This document shows positions 1 to 8,940 of a stretch of DNA of 64,000 bases, piece by piece. The stretch is from the NCBI GenBank assembly GCA_028277445.1, contig JANQGG010000055.1, positions 1 to 64,000 of the forward strand, given 5' to 3'. This DNA comes from Chloroherpetonaceae bacterium. Its GTDB lineage: Bacteria; Bacteroidota; Chlorobiia; Chlorobiales; Chloroherpetonaceae. The notes under the pieces were generated by a model, which saw only the letters and a program-made list of their open reading frames with translations, had not been told where the DNA came from and searched no databases. A program made the position numbers and the translations under genes. Positions within the stretch are counted from its first letter, which is position 1. Every line of letters starts with the position of its first letter.

Positions 1-102
1 GGTTTGTTCATGGAAAAAACACTCGTTTTTCAATAAGAGCTTCTTCTCTTTTTACAATTTCTTCCCTGATATCTTACTTTTTCAGCGACGACTAATTAAT
101 AG

Positions 103-122
103 AGGCGGCCACTTGGCCGCCT
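103..122. terminator. GC-rich hairpin downstream of icd
   Basis: An 8-bp perfect stem (AGGCGGCC with GGCCGCCT) closes an ACTT tetraloop 35 nt past the icd stop codon. The T-rich side (TTTGTTGT) lies on the plus strand. The hairpin therefore fits a plus-strand gene entering from the left at least as well as icd, and it may work in both directions. Confidence 0.6.
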
Positions 123-156
123 TTGTTGTAAATCAACTATGAATGCTAACGCTTAA

Positions 157-2367
157 TTATACGGCGTCAATAATGGCATTCAATGTGGCGCTTGGGCGCA
201 TCACATCGGTTGTTTTTTCCGGATCAGGACGGTAATAGCCGCCTGTATCAGTTGGATTGCCTTGAACGGCTAGCAGCTCTTCATTGATCTTGGCTTCATT
301 TGCTTCCAACTCTTGAGCCATCTTGGAAAATTTAGCCTGAAGTTCCGCATCTTCTGTTTGCTCCGCTAATGCTTGAGCCCAGTACATGCCTAAGTAGAAA
401 TGTGAACCTCGATTATCAATGGTGCCAAGTTTACGCTGCGGCGACTTATTGTTTTGAAGCAGTTTTTCAACCGCCTTATCCAAACCATCCGCCAAGATTT
501 GCGCTCTTTTGTTGCCGGTAGAATTGGCAATATGCTCTAAAGAAGGAATCAACGCCAGGAACTCGCCAAGTGAATCCCAACGCAGATAGTTCTCTTTTTG
601 GAGCTGCTGAACATGTTTCGGCGCCGAACCACCGGCCCCGGTTTCAAACAACCCGCCGCCGTTCATTAACGGCACAATTGAGAGCATTTTCGCCGAAGTA
701 CCCAGCTCAAGAATCGGGAACAAATCGGTGTTGTAATCCCTAAGTACATTACCGGTAACTGAAATGGTATTTTCACCGGCGCGCATGCGTTCAACCGAAA
801 GCTTGGCAGCTTCTCTGACGCTTAAAATCTCAATATCCAATCCTGAAGTATCGTGATCTTTAAGATACGCATCCACTTTTTTTCTTAACTCAATGTGATG
901 AGCGCGATCCGAATCCAACCAGAACACGGCTTTCCAACCCGTAGCTTTGGCTCGGTTAACCGCAAGTTTCACCCAATCTCTGACAGATTCATCCTTAACT
1001 TTAACCATTCGCCAAATGTCATCTTTTTCAACGTTCTGGCAATGAATCACGTTGCCGTCTCCATCAATCACTTTCATTTGACCATCGGCAGGCGCTTCAA
1101 ATGTTGTTGGATGAGAACCATACTCTTCGGCCTTCTTAGCCATGAGTCCTACATTTGGAACGCTTCCAATTGAAGTTGGATCTAATTTGCCATGTTTAAT
1201 ACAGTTCTTAACGGTTTCATCATACAATGCAGCATAAGTGCTATCGGGAATAGTGAATTTGGCATCCTGCTCGTTGCCGTCTTTGTTCCACATTTTACCG
1301 CCACCGCGAATTGCAGCCGGCATAGATGCATCAATAATGACGTCACTAGGAACATGCAGGTTTGTGATACCACGATCGGAGTCAACCATAGCAAGATCGG
1401 GTCTATTGGCATAGCATGCTTCAAAATCGGCAATCAAGGCAGAATCGTTACCGGCTTTCGCATAAAGATCGCCAAGACCGTTATTAAAGTTCACACCCAA
1501 TTCTTTAAGCTTTGCTTCATTTTTAGCAATGGCATCTTTGAAAAACACTTTCACGCAGTGACCGAAGATAATCGGATCAGAAACTTTCATCATGGTTGCT
1601 TTCATATGCAATGAGAACAAAATGCCTTTTGCTTTGGCGTCCTGAATTTGCGCTTCCAAAAATGCATCCAAAGCTTTAGCGCTCATGAAAGTAGCATCAA
1701 CAATTTCTCCTGCAGATAGTTTTTCATTATCCTTCATGCAAGTTTCGGTACCGTCTTTTGCCACATGAACAATTTTAACAACCGTATCTTTTGTTAGTGT
1801 TGTAGAAACTTCATTGGATCTGAAATCATTTACGCCCATGGTTGCCACATGCGATTTGGAGTCGTTTTTCCACTCGCCCATTCTGTGAGGGAATTGTTTG
1901 GCGTAATTTTTTACGGCCATTGGCGCTCGTCTATCGGAGTTACCTTCCCTTAAAACCGGATTTACAGCTGAACCCAAAGCTTTGGCATAAAGCGCTCTGA
2001 TTTTTTTCTCTTCATCTGTTTTTGGGTCTTCCGGGAATTCAGGTAAATCGTAACCTTTATCCTGAAGCTCTTTAATGGTTGCTTTTAACTGAGGTATTGA
2101 AGCTGAAATATTAGGTAGTTTAATAATATTTGCTTCGGGTTGATGAACAAGCTCGCCTAATTTAGCCAGCTCGTCGTCAATTCGTTGCTCGGGTTTCAGA
2201 TACTCGCTTAGGTAAGCAATAACACGACCCGAAAGTGAAATGTCGCGTTTTTCAACAGGTACGCCTGCTACGCCGGTAAAAGCGTTTACAATAGGAAGAA
2301 GAGAAAATGTTGCCAGCGCTGGCGCTTCATCAACTTCCGTCCAAATTATTTTCGTGTTGTTTGTCAT
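157..2367 (-). CDS. icd: NADP-dependent isocitrate dehydrogenase, monomeric type
   Basis: Converts isocitrate to 2-oxoglutarate and CO2 with NADP+ in the cytoplasm. The product of 736 residues has the length of the monomeric (IDH-II) class, about 740, which is unrelated in length to the 400-residue dimeric class. The N-terminus, with [20 protein letters not shown], is the family signature. The reading frame stays open 57 nt further upstream, but family alignment favours the ATG at 2367. No Shine-Dalgarno sequence is visible. It stands alone on the minus strand. Monomeric IDH is known from green sulfur bacteria, where 2-oxoglutarate metabolism and the reductive TCA cycle are central. Whether this cell runs the cycle oxidatively or reductively cannot be told from this window. 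Confidence 0.95.
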   Translation of the reverse strand: MTNNTKIIWTEVDEAPALATFSLLPIVNAFTGVAGVPVEKRDISLSGRVIAYLSEYLKPEQRIDDELAKLGELVHQPEANIIKLPNISASIPQLKATIKELQDKGYDLPEFPEDPKTDEEKKIRALYAKALGSAVNPVLREGNSDRRAPMAVKNYAKQFPHRMGEWKNDSKSHVATMGVNDFRSNEVSTTLTKDTVVKIVHVAKDGTETCMKDNEKLSAGEIVDATFMSAKALDAFLEAQIQDAKAKGILFSLHMKATMMKVSDPIIFGHCVKVFFKDAIAKNEAKLKELGVNFNNGLGDLYAKAGNDSALIADFEACYANRPDLAMVDSDRGITNLHVPSDVIIDASMPAAIRGGGKMWNKDGNEQDAKFTIPDSTYAALYDETVKNCIKHGKLDPTSIGSVPNVGLMAKKAEEYGSHPTTFEAPADGQMKVIDGDGNVIHCQNVEKDDIWRMVKVKDESVRDWVKLAVNRAKATGWKAVFWLDSDRAHHIELRKKVDAYLKDHDTSGLDIEILSVREAAKLSVERMRAGENTISVTGNVLRDYNTDLFPILELGTSAKMLSIVPLMNGGGLFETGAGGSAPKHVQQLQKENYLRWDSLGEFLALIPSLEHIANSTGNKRAQILADGLDKAVEKLLQNNKSPQRKLGTIDNRGSHFYLGMYWAQALAEQTEDAELQAKFSKMAQELEANEAKINEELLAVQGNPTDTGGYYRPDPEKTTDVMRPSATLNAIIDAV

Positions 2368-2471
2368 AGTCAATTGTTTTTTTAATGATAAAGTTGCTTT
2401 AGCTTCTAAAGTTTTGCAACGCAATTGATTGCTTCAATTGCATTTAATGTTAAATGAACGTTTATAATTTT

Positions 2472-2495
2472 AAACCTGAACCCATGCTCAGGTTT
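2472..2495 (-). terminator. possible terminator of fabI
   Basis: An 8-bp perfect inverted repeat (AAACCTGA with TCAGGTTT) around an 8-nt loop lies about 95 nt downstream of the fabI stop. The minus strand continues AAAATTATAAACG, so there is no real T-run and the call is weak. It could instead be a leader hairpin of icd. Confidence 0.3.
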
Positions 2496-2588
2496 GTTTC
2501 ATCCTTAATTGGCGCAATTACCCAAATAAGTTTATTAATTATTTGAATTAATCTTTTCGTAAGTGGTAGTAGCAAAGAACAACAACTT

Positions 2589-3500
2589 TTAACGGGAATT
2601 TGTACTGGATTTGGGGTTTAAATCCGGTGGTGCAAATTCATCAAAACCTGCATTCTTGACAAGATCATCATCTTTCAATGCCTCATGAACCAAGCGGATC
2701 ATTGGAAGCGTGGTGCCCATAGAACTGTATCCACCATCATGAAATAAGTTCTGCATGGTTAATTTTCTAGTCAAGTCACTAAGCAGAGTTAAAACAAATT
2801 CTGCACATTCCTCAGCTGTTGCATTACCCAAAGGCGCTGTTAGATTACTAAATTCGTACATTTTATCAAAGTCGGTGATACCGCTTCCGGCTTTTGTATG
2901 CGTAGGACTTTGAGAGACTGTATTTACACGAATCCCTTTTTTGGCCAATCTTGGCCCGTAACTTCTAACAATAGACTCCAATAATGCTTTTGCGTCACCC
3001 ATATCGGAATATGTCCAATAATTTCGTTGTGCAGCGATATAAGAAAGCGCAACAATGCTTCCACCTTCATTGATGATGTCTTTCCTCCAAGCCGTGCTAA
3101 TAATTCGATGCAAAGAGACCGCCGACACGTCCATTGTTTTCATGTACCAATCGTAATTAATATCTTCATAGGGACGGTTTTTACGAATATTTGGCGACAT
3201 TCCAATCGAGTGAACGATAAAATCAATGGAACCAAACTTTTCTTTTACTTCATCAAAGCACTTTTCAACATCCTCATTAATACTCGCATCACAGGCAATA
3301 AACGGTGCATCGCCACAAAGTTTACATAGTTCAGCAGGTTTCCCAAAACGCAATGCTGCCGAAATGTTTGAGATTGCAAACTCTGCGCCCTCAAGATATG
3401 CAGCTTCGGCTATTTGCCATCCGATACTACTTTCATCAAACGGTCCGAATATAATGCCTTTTTTGCCTTTCAGAAGATCATAACTTTCTCTTTCAAACAT
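2589..3500 (-). CDS. fabI: enoyl-[acyl-carrier-protein] reductase (NADH), FabI type
   Basis: Catalyses the last reductive step of each fatty-acid elongation cycle. It is a short-chain dehydrogenase fold with the FabI spacing of catalytic residues: Tyr154 (SYIAAQR), Tyr164 and Lys171 (YSDMGDAK, the Y-x6-K pattern). The nucleotide-binding segment is GPFDESSIGW at 19-28. At 303 residues it is about 40 longer than E. coli FabI. The extra part is a C-terminal tail after the GGYSSMG segment (256-262), acidic and rich in Leu/Asp/Pro, with no recognisable domain. A weak ribosome site (AAAGG) precedes the ATG. FabI is the target of triclosan and isoniazid-class inhibitors in other bacteria. Confidence 0.93.
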   Translation of the reverse strand: MFERESYDLLKGKKGIIFGPFDESSIGWQIAEAAYLEGAEFAISNISAALRFGKPAELCKLCGDAPFIACDASINEDVEKCFDEVKEKFGSIDFIVHSIGMSPNIRKNRPYEDINYDWYMKTMDVSAVSLHRIISTAWRKDIINEGGSIVALSYIAAQRNYWTYSDMGDAKALLESIVRSYGPRLAKKGIRVNTVSQSPTHTKAGSGITDFDKMYEFSNLTAPLGNATAEECAEFVLTLLSDLTRKLTMQNLFHDGGYSSMGTTLPMIRLVHEALKDDDLVKNAGFDEFAPPDLNPKSSTNSR

Positions 3501-3607
3501 ACCTTTAATTTCAGTCTTTATTCTTATACAATGGTTTTTTACTTTAAGCGCTAAAGATAATAGATGAACTAATCAAAAGAAACCATATTCATAAAAAACT
3601 TTAGAAT

Positions 3608-4219
3608 TTAAATTTTAAAGCCAGGTTTTGGGGTAAGAACTTCGGCTTTTTTGTTTTGAATATTGAGTTTATGACGCCTGGCTGTAGTAACAATCATTCC
3701 GAACGGGCATAAATAATGGCAACCACCCCTTGGGCCAAAAACAGTTACGGTTAAGCCAACAAGCATAAGTATCATAAAATGACCGCCCTGAACCCAAATA
3801 TTTTCTTCCGCATTAAAAGGATTGTTGATTGGATTTCCTTTATCAGACATCACGGTATTATCCACAAGTAACCAAGCAATCGGCACCCAGAGCACGGCAA
3901 TGGCTAAAATAATGGATTGGGTGATCATTGGTGAAAAATGCACCCGCTTTTTTGCCCATCGATACATCAAATCCTGAATTCCGCCCAACCAACAAAACGA
4001 TGCGCAAACCCAGCGCCCGCTTTTCATGGCGGCAATGATCAATCCGCCCCAAAACACCAGCCCTAAAATTGCCCATAAAAGATTCGGGATAGCAACTTTG
4101 ATAAGCAACACATGAACCAATATAACTGAAGTCTGAATCGCCAGTCTTCGATAAACAATTTTTTTTCGCTTCGTGTGATGTGTTCTCAAATCAGCTTTTA
4201 ATCCATCATTCTTAACCAT
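3608..4219 (-). CDS. polytopic membrane protein with paired CxxxC motifs (NapH/Fer4_5-like)
   Basis: The 203-residue protein has about four hydrophobic segments (roughly 26-42, 46-64, 98-120, 146-163). Two similar motifs, GRWVCASFCWLGG (Cys72, Cys76) and GPRGGCHYLCPFG (Cys167, Cys171), each follow a membrane segment. They resemble the Fer4_5 cysteine motifs of NapH/RdxA-type membrane iron-sulfur proteins. The usual CxxCxxCxxxCP ferredoxin module after the second motif is absent, so this is a minimal version: two Cys pairs could carry one cluster or a metal between helices. It starts 10 nt after the stop of the ArsA-type ATPase upstream, so the two are probably co-transcribed. Function unknown; an electron-transfer or metal role is inferred. 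Confidence 0.6.
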   Translation of the reverse strand: MVKNDGLKADLRTHHTKRKKIVYRRLAIQTSVILVHVLLIKVAIPNLLWAILGLVFWGGLIIAAMKSGRWVCASFCWLGGIQDLMYRWAKKRVHFSPMITQSIILAIAVLWVPIAWLLVDNTVMSDKGNPINNPFNAEENIWVQGGHFMILMLVGLTVTVFGPRGGCHYLCPFGMIVTTARRHKLNIQNKKAEVLTPKPGFKI

Positions 4220-4229
4220 TAAAACTAAC

Positions 4230-5543
4230 TTAGGCTTTTAATTTTCGCGACTCTCTTAACTTATTTAATATCCCTTTATCCACTTTAAGCTCTAAAGAGC
4301 CTGTCTCAACACTGGATTCCGTAAATATTACTTTCAAGGTATCGTTATCACAATGGAATTTTTTCATTTCCAAATTATACAATGCCCTCGGCAAGGTAAT
4401 AATGCGTTGAATTCTATCAATTGTTACCACGATATCTGTTCCCAAACGAACAACTTTCACATTTTCAGCATCTTTTAAAAACGGAACGTTAATGCAAAGC
4501 GTCTCTTCTTTGTTTTGCTTATCTTCGTCTTTTTGACTTTCAATCCAGAAATTCTTACCTGTAAAGAAAAGCTTATCCGGGCTGTCTTCTTTAAATATGA
4601 TCTTACTGATATTAAATAACTCTTCCGGCCCTATTGGCTCGGTTCGTTGAAGCTCGCATCTGAAAATTGGCGTGGGATAAAATGAGTTGTCAATTTCCAT
4701 TAAATATTTTCGATGCAAATCGGACCAAAATTCAAAATAATCCCCGACGGTGTTGCTGGTAGGCAGAATTTTATTAATCACAATGCTATCGATGTTTAAA
4801 CCATATAAATGGATAAACGTAAATGCTCGCTTAGTTTCAAGAATGGATAGCTTTTCAGGATTTAAAACCAGCCTGAAACTGACTTCAGGGCGAAGGATAA
4901 ACTTGTTGATATCCTCCATTTGCTTCAAGAGCATATTGATCTCATTAAAAAATTCCTGATCGGGAATGCTATTGCTGTTGAACGGCTTGGCTATTGCCGA
5001 CATGTTTTTATACAGCTTAAAAAACTGCTTTCCCATGTTTCCACCGATAATAATCTCAGGATAAGCAAGCAAACGCAGGGTATTTCCGGTTGGCGACGTA
5101 TCCAAAACCAACGCATCCCAATTGCCGGAATACGCTTCATCCAATAAGCGGTTCAAGGCAAAAATTTCATCCAATCCGGGCTGCGTTGTCAGTTCTGAAG
5201 CCATGCCCGAATCGACGCCTTGATTTTTATAGGAATCCGCAACGAACTTTTGAAAACCCGACATGTTTTTCTTTAACTCGTAGATCGTATCAACTTCAAG
5301 ACCATAGAGGTTTTCTTCAATTTTTACAGGCTCAGTTCGACTTAACGAGGTTCCGAAGACATCAGAAAGCGAATGCGCCGGATCTGAAGACATAATTAAA
5401 ACCCGCTTTCCTTGACGTGCAAGCGAAACTGCCGTTGAAGAAGATACGGTCGTTTTTCCTGTACCGCCTTTACCGGAGTAAATCAGTATTCTTGGAATTT
5501 CATGCGTATCTTCCAAATTACTATTAAGTGGAGCTGACTTCAT
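4230..5543 (-). CDS. ArsA/Get3-family ATPase with C-terminal HSP20-like domain
   Basis: A 437-residue SIMIBI-class ATPase. It carries the deviant Walker A SGKGGTGKTT (23-32), switch I DPAHSLSDVF (54-63) and switch II DTSPTGNTLRLL (about 147-158), all typical of ArsA and Get3. It is a single half, not the tandem ArsA of arsenite pumps, and no arsB, arsR or arsD is nearby. Residues about 345-435 form a beta-rich segment resembling the ArsA_HSP20 domain. The Get3 CxxC zinc motif is not seen. Such proteins are common in Chlorobi and cyanobacteria, with unknown clients. The next gene, 10 nt downstream, encodes a small membrane protein with CxxxC motifs. Arsenite transport is unlikely; membrane-protein or cofactor targeting is a guess. 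Confidence 0.8.
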   Translation of the reverse strand: MKSAPLNSNLEDTHEIPRILIYSGKGGTGKTTVSSSTAVSLARQGKRVLIMSSDPAHSLSDVFGTSLSRTEPVKIEENLYGLEVDTIYELKKNMSGFQKFVADSYKNQGVDSGMASELTTQPGLDEIFALNRLLDEAYSGNWDALVLDTSPTGNTLRLLAYPEIIIGGNMGKQFFKLYKNMSAIAKPFNSNSIPDQEFFNEINMLLKQMEDINKFILRPEVSFRLVLNPEKLSILETKRAFTFIHLYGLNIDSIVINKILPTSNTVGDYFEFWSDLHRKYLMEIDNSFYPTPIFRCELQRTEPIGPEELFNISKIIFKEDSPDKLFFTGKNFWIESQKDEDKQNKEETLCINVPFLKDAENVKVVRLGTDIVVTIDRIQRIITLPRALYNLEMKKFHCDNDTLKVIFTESSVETGSLELKVDKGILNKLRESRKLKA

Positions 5544-5621
5544 AAGACAATAGATAAACTCAAAACGATGAGGTTAGTATTTATTAAAAACATTCCCTTT
5601 TCACTACTATTGAAGTTTGGT

Positions 5622-5649
5622 ATAATACGATCTAAGACGCAGACTTCAA
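5622..5649 (-). promoter_or_regulatory. putative sigma70-type promoter for the ArsA-type operon
   Basis: On the minus strand TTGAAG (5649-5644), a 16-nt spacer and TATTAT (5627-5622) lie about 79 nt upstream of the ATG at 5543. The match is good but based on motif only. Confidence 0.4.
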
Positions 5650-5720
5650 ATAATTTTTAACATTAGCGAGCCGGTACCATTAAAATAATTCTGTTTTTTG
5701 GATAGACCCATAAAACATAA

Positions 5721-6338
5721 TCAGATAAAACTTGTGGGCGCCTCGATAGCTTCGTTTAACCTGCTTATGTATTCAGAATGTGGGATTTCAATCGCTCCGA
5801 ATCGTTGTACATTTTCATTCATAAACTGTGAGTCCAAAAGTTTAAACTCTCGCTCTTTCAGATGAGTAACTAAGGCAAACAGCGCCACTTTGGATGCATT
5901 GCTGACTTTATAAAACATGGATTCGCCGAAAAACGCGCCGCCAATGGAAACGCCATAGAGACCGCCAACCAAATTATCGGCCTGGTAGGCTTCTACACTA
6001 TGCGCATATCCCAATTCATGAAGTTTATAGTACGCGAAAATAATATCTTTTGAAATCCATGTTTCACCGCATTTATCCCGAGGGTAAGCGCAGTTCATGA
6101 TAACCGATCTGAAATCGGAATTAAATCGAATGTCGAATGTTTTTTTTGAGATAACCTGTCTTAAGGATCGTGAGATGTGAAAATTATCGAGGGGAATAAT
6201 AGCGCGCATTTTAGGTAAATACCAACGCACTTTGCCATGAGCTGAATCGGCCATAGGAAATATCCCTATGTGATAGCCATGAATAATAAGTTCAGGCGAT
6301 AAGGCATTTTCATAATTACGATGAAACATCTGGCTCAA
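5721..6338 (-). CDS. aat: leucyl/phenylalanyl-tRNA--protein transferase
   Basis: Adds Leu or Phe to N-terminal Arg/Lys of proteins, making them N-degrons for ClpS/ClpAP. The 205-residue protein has the family core: GIFPMAD near residue 27, RWYLPKMRAIIPLD, GYAHSVEAY and LVGGLYGVSIGGAFFGES. The usual WWSPDPR near the N-terminus reads WYLPKMR, a variant. Two ATG codons (6338 and 6329) are possible starts, neither with a good ribosome site. It is flanked by unrelated genes and appears monocistronic. No clpS is in the window. Confidence 0.92.
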   Translation of the reverse strand: MSQMFHRNYENALSPELIIHGYHIGIFPMADSAHGKVRWYLPKMRAIIPLDNFHISRSLRQVISKKTFDIRFNSDFRSVIMNCAYPRDKCGETWISKDIIFAYYKLHELGYAHSVEAYQADNLVGGLYGVSIGGAFFGESMFYKVSNASKVALFALVTHLKEREFKLLDSQFMNENVQRFGAIEIPHSEYISRLNEAIEAPTSFI

Positions 6339-6432
6339 AAATAGTCATCAACTCGTTTCAAAAACTTATAATCTTCCGTCAACAACCGCACGAAAATTGC
6401 TGCAATGTTAAAAAGCCAGAGCTGCACAAAAA

Positions 6433-8775
6433 CTACTTCTTAATTGCAAGAATATCCTTGCCTGCTGTCGGCGCCGGCGGCAACGGTTCATAATAAACTC
6501 CCGGCAGCTTTTTCTCAACCAATTCAAAAATTTTAACCGGTTTTGATTTTCCCTGAACCGTAATCGTCGCTAATTCACGTGTACGACAAAAATCCTGTAT
6601 TTGGTCATTGGTAAACTCAGAAATAATGATGGATGTATCAAAAGACTTGTTCGCAGGCTCTAAACGAGCCGCCAGGTTTACCGAGTCGCCCATAACCGTA
6701 TAATTAAATCGAGATTCCGATCCCATGTTTCCAACAATCACATCGCCTGAATTAATTCCAATTCGAATGTACAGTTCCGGTTTACCTTTACTTTTCCATT
6801 CTTCACGCATTTCAACAAGCTTTTCCTGCATTTCAAGAGCTGCCCAACACGCTCGCTTGGCATGATCTTCCTGAGGCACCGGTGCGCCCCAAAACGCCAT
6901 CACGGCATCGCCAATGTATTTATCTAATGTGCCGCCGTACTTAAAGACAATTTCTGTCATGGCGCCAAGATATTCATTAAGCAAGATAACCAGTTCTTCA
7001 GGCTCTAGCGCCTCAGAAATGTTGGTAAATCCTTTAACATCGCTAAACAAAATAGACAGCTCGCGTTTTTCACCCCCAAGACGGAATTGATCGGGGTTAT
7101 CAATCAACCGATCAACAAGCTGACTGTTGACATAAACATTAAAGAAACCTCGTATTAATTTTTTCTGCCTCGATTCCGTAAAATACTGATACACAATGCT
7201 ACCGGCATACGACATTATGATGGTTGATGCAAACGGCATTACGGGCGCCAAGACCAGATCATTAATAAAAATTGAATTTGTGTATTCATAGACCAGGTAA
7301 AACGTGACCCCAGTGATTAGTATTGCACCGATTTCCGTAATAAATTCAGCCATCGAGCCTGATCGTTTAAAATAATAGCTCAATGCAAACGCCAGGATTA
7401 AAAGGGTAGCTCCCAGCGTAAGCTGTATCCTCAGATTTTGTTCCAGGAAAAATGTAACCGGTCCCGAATCCGTTAAACCCGCAATAGAAAATAATAACCA
7501 AAATACGATACCAAATACAGTAAATGATGCAATGCTCGAAAGGATTATAAGCAAGGTTTGATTTTTGATTTTTAGACGTTTCAAGGAAACTGAAACACCA
7601 AAAATGATGTAACTCAAAAACAGCAGCGTAACCAAACGAAACATCGGATCAATTGTGGTGATGAAATTCTGATCAATAAAATTTTGAATGGCCGTTGCGT
7701 GAATTTCCACCCCGTACATTTGGTTTTCATCCTCACGATCACCTGGGTACATGGGAATGGGGAACAAATCTTTGGATTCAGGGAACATCGGCCCGATAAT
7801 GCATATCTTCCCTTTTACTTTTTCTCTAATCCCCGAAAGTGGATCGTCAAAGACATCCAATGCCCAAGCCGATCGCATTTCTTCATCTGCAGCTAAGGAT
7901 AATGAATCCATCTGCATGTCAGTCATTAACTCACGAAATATCATTCGCTCGTCATTTGTCATAAAATCTCGGGTATCCAGAATTTCACTGGCTGATATCG
8001 TTGGAAATGTTTTGTTTGGCCCATAGTAGTTGAGCAGCACCGACTGACCATCAAAACTCGGAAACGTTTTTCCTGCAAAATTAAACTGATTGTTTGAAAT
8101 GCTGATTGAATCGGGCGACGACAAATGTGTTTTTAATGTGGCATAACCAAACGAGAGTAATTGTTTTTTCATTTCCACGCTATAGGGATGATATCGTCGA
8201 TACACCCCATCGGCATCGTTCCTTACATATACGATACCGGTTATTGAACCTGGAATGCCATCAAAGACGTTTTGCAGGTCAAGCTCATCAACGGATTTGT
8301 AAGTAATATTTTCATCATCGGTTAGCGTGGTTTCTGTACGGCCTGAAAGTACAACACGATTGTAGGTTTGAATAGCATCAGCCAAAACCTGGTCTTCCTG
8401 CGGATTTTCGGAATAATCGGAAAACAACAAGTCAAACGCCACCACGCTTGCGCCTGCTTGCATCAAGTTCCGAACCATTCTTGCGTAAAAGGATCGCGGC
8501 CATGGGTATTCACCTACGGTATTCTGCGATTGATCATCAATGGCAATAATGACAACTTCGGATTCATCTTTCAAGGTTTCCACCGCACCCCGATAGTTAA
8601 ACTTATTATCCAAGAGCTCTAATTCAACATTCGTAAATATTCCGATCGCCGATATACCATACGAGAGTAACACCAATACCGGCGCTACCAAAAGAGCTGT
8701 AAACCAAATTTTGCGGATGATCTTTTCCTTAATGAAGGTTTGAACTGCGGCAAGAGCTTTGTTGGGCTTTGACAT
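6433..8775 (-). CDS. CHASE2-domain class III adenylate cyclase
   Basis: A 780-residue membrane sensor cyclase. One membrane helix (about 24-45) leads into an extracytoplasmic CHASE2 region (about 50-375). Several further membrane helices follow (about 380-530), then a cytoplasmic class III cyclase domain (about 570-755). Metal-binding Asp579 (LFSDVKGFT) and Asp623 (KYIGDAVMAFWG) are present. Lys619 and Thr693 (NYTVMGD) fit the adenine-selective class IIIb pattern, and Asn700 and Arg704 fit the transition-state pair. The product should therefore be cAMP, in response to an unknown periplasmic signal. No CRP-type regulator is in the window. Confidence 0.9.
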   Translation of the reverse strand: MSKPNKALAAVQTFIKEKIIRKIWFTALLVAPVLVLLSYGISAIGIFTNVELELLDNKFNYRGAVETLKDESEVVIIAIDDQSQNTVGEYPWPRSFYARMVRNLMQAGASVVAFDLLFSDYSENPQEDQVLADAIQTYNRVVLSGRTETTLTDDENITYKSVDELDLQNVFDGIPGSITGIVYVRNDADGVYRRYHPYSVEMKKQLLSFGYATLKTHLSSPDSISISNNQFNFAGKTFPSFDGQSVLLNYYGPNKTFPTISASEILDTRDFMTNDERMIFRELMTDMQMDSLSLAADEEMRSAWALDVFDDPLSGIREKVKGKICIIGPMFPESKDLFPIPMYPGDREDENQMYGVEIHATAIQNFIDQNFITTIDPMFRLVTLLFLSYIIFGVSVSLKRLKIKNQTLLIILSSIASFTVFGIVFWLLFSIAGLTDSGPVTFFLEQNLRIQLTLGATLLILAFALSYYFKRSGSMAEFITEIGAILITGVTFYLVYEYTNSIFINDLVLAPVMPFASTIIMSYAGSIVYQYFTESRQKKLIRGFFNVYVNSQLVDRLIDNPDQFRLGGEKRELSILFSDVKGFTNISEALEPEELVILLNEYLGAMTEIVFKYGGTLDKYIGDAVMAFWGAPVPQEDHAKRACWAALEMQEKLVEMREEWKSKGKPELYIRIGINSGDVIVGNMGSESRFNYTVMGDSVNLAARLEPANKSFDTSIIISEFTNDQIQDFCRTRELATITVQGKSKPVKIFELVEKKLPGVYYEPLPPAPTAGKDILAIKK

Positions 8776-8940
8776 GATGGTTGTTTTTTAAATTCAACGA
8801 CCCTTAATTAACCCAAAAGGGCATGCTTTTGTTAGAATTGTTTATCAGCTTAAACTCTGAGCGTTAAGGTTAAACTTTAAAGTTGCCTATGTTAAATTAA
8901 AAAAAAAATTAAGACATCACACAATCAATTTGTAAGGCGC

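Noticed and set aside
2-141. Plus-strand open frame at the left edge, before icd
   Set aside because: Open mainly because the stretch is short; no recognisable protein pattern, and the strong hairpin at 103-122 lies within it. At most a gene tail ending at 36 is possible, which cannot be supported.
4230-5543. An arsenite efflux operon
   Set aside because: The ATPase has a single ATPase half, and no arsB, arsC, arsD or arsR gene is present.
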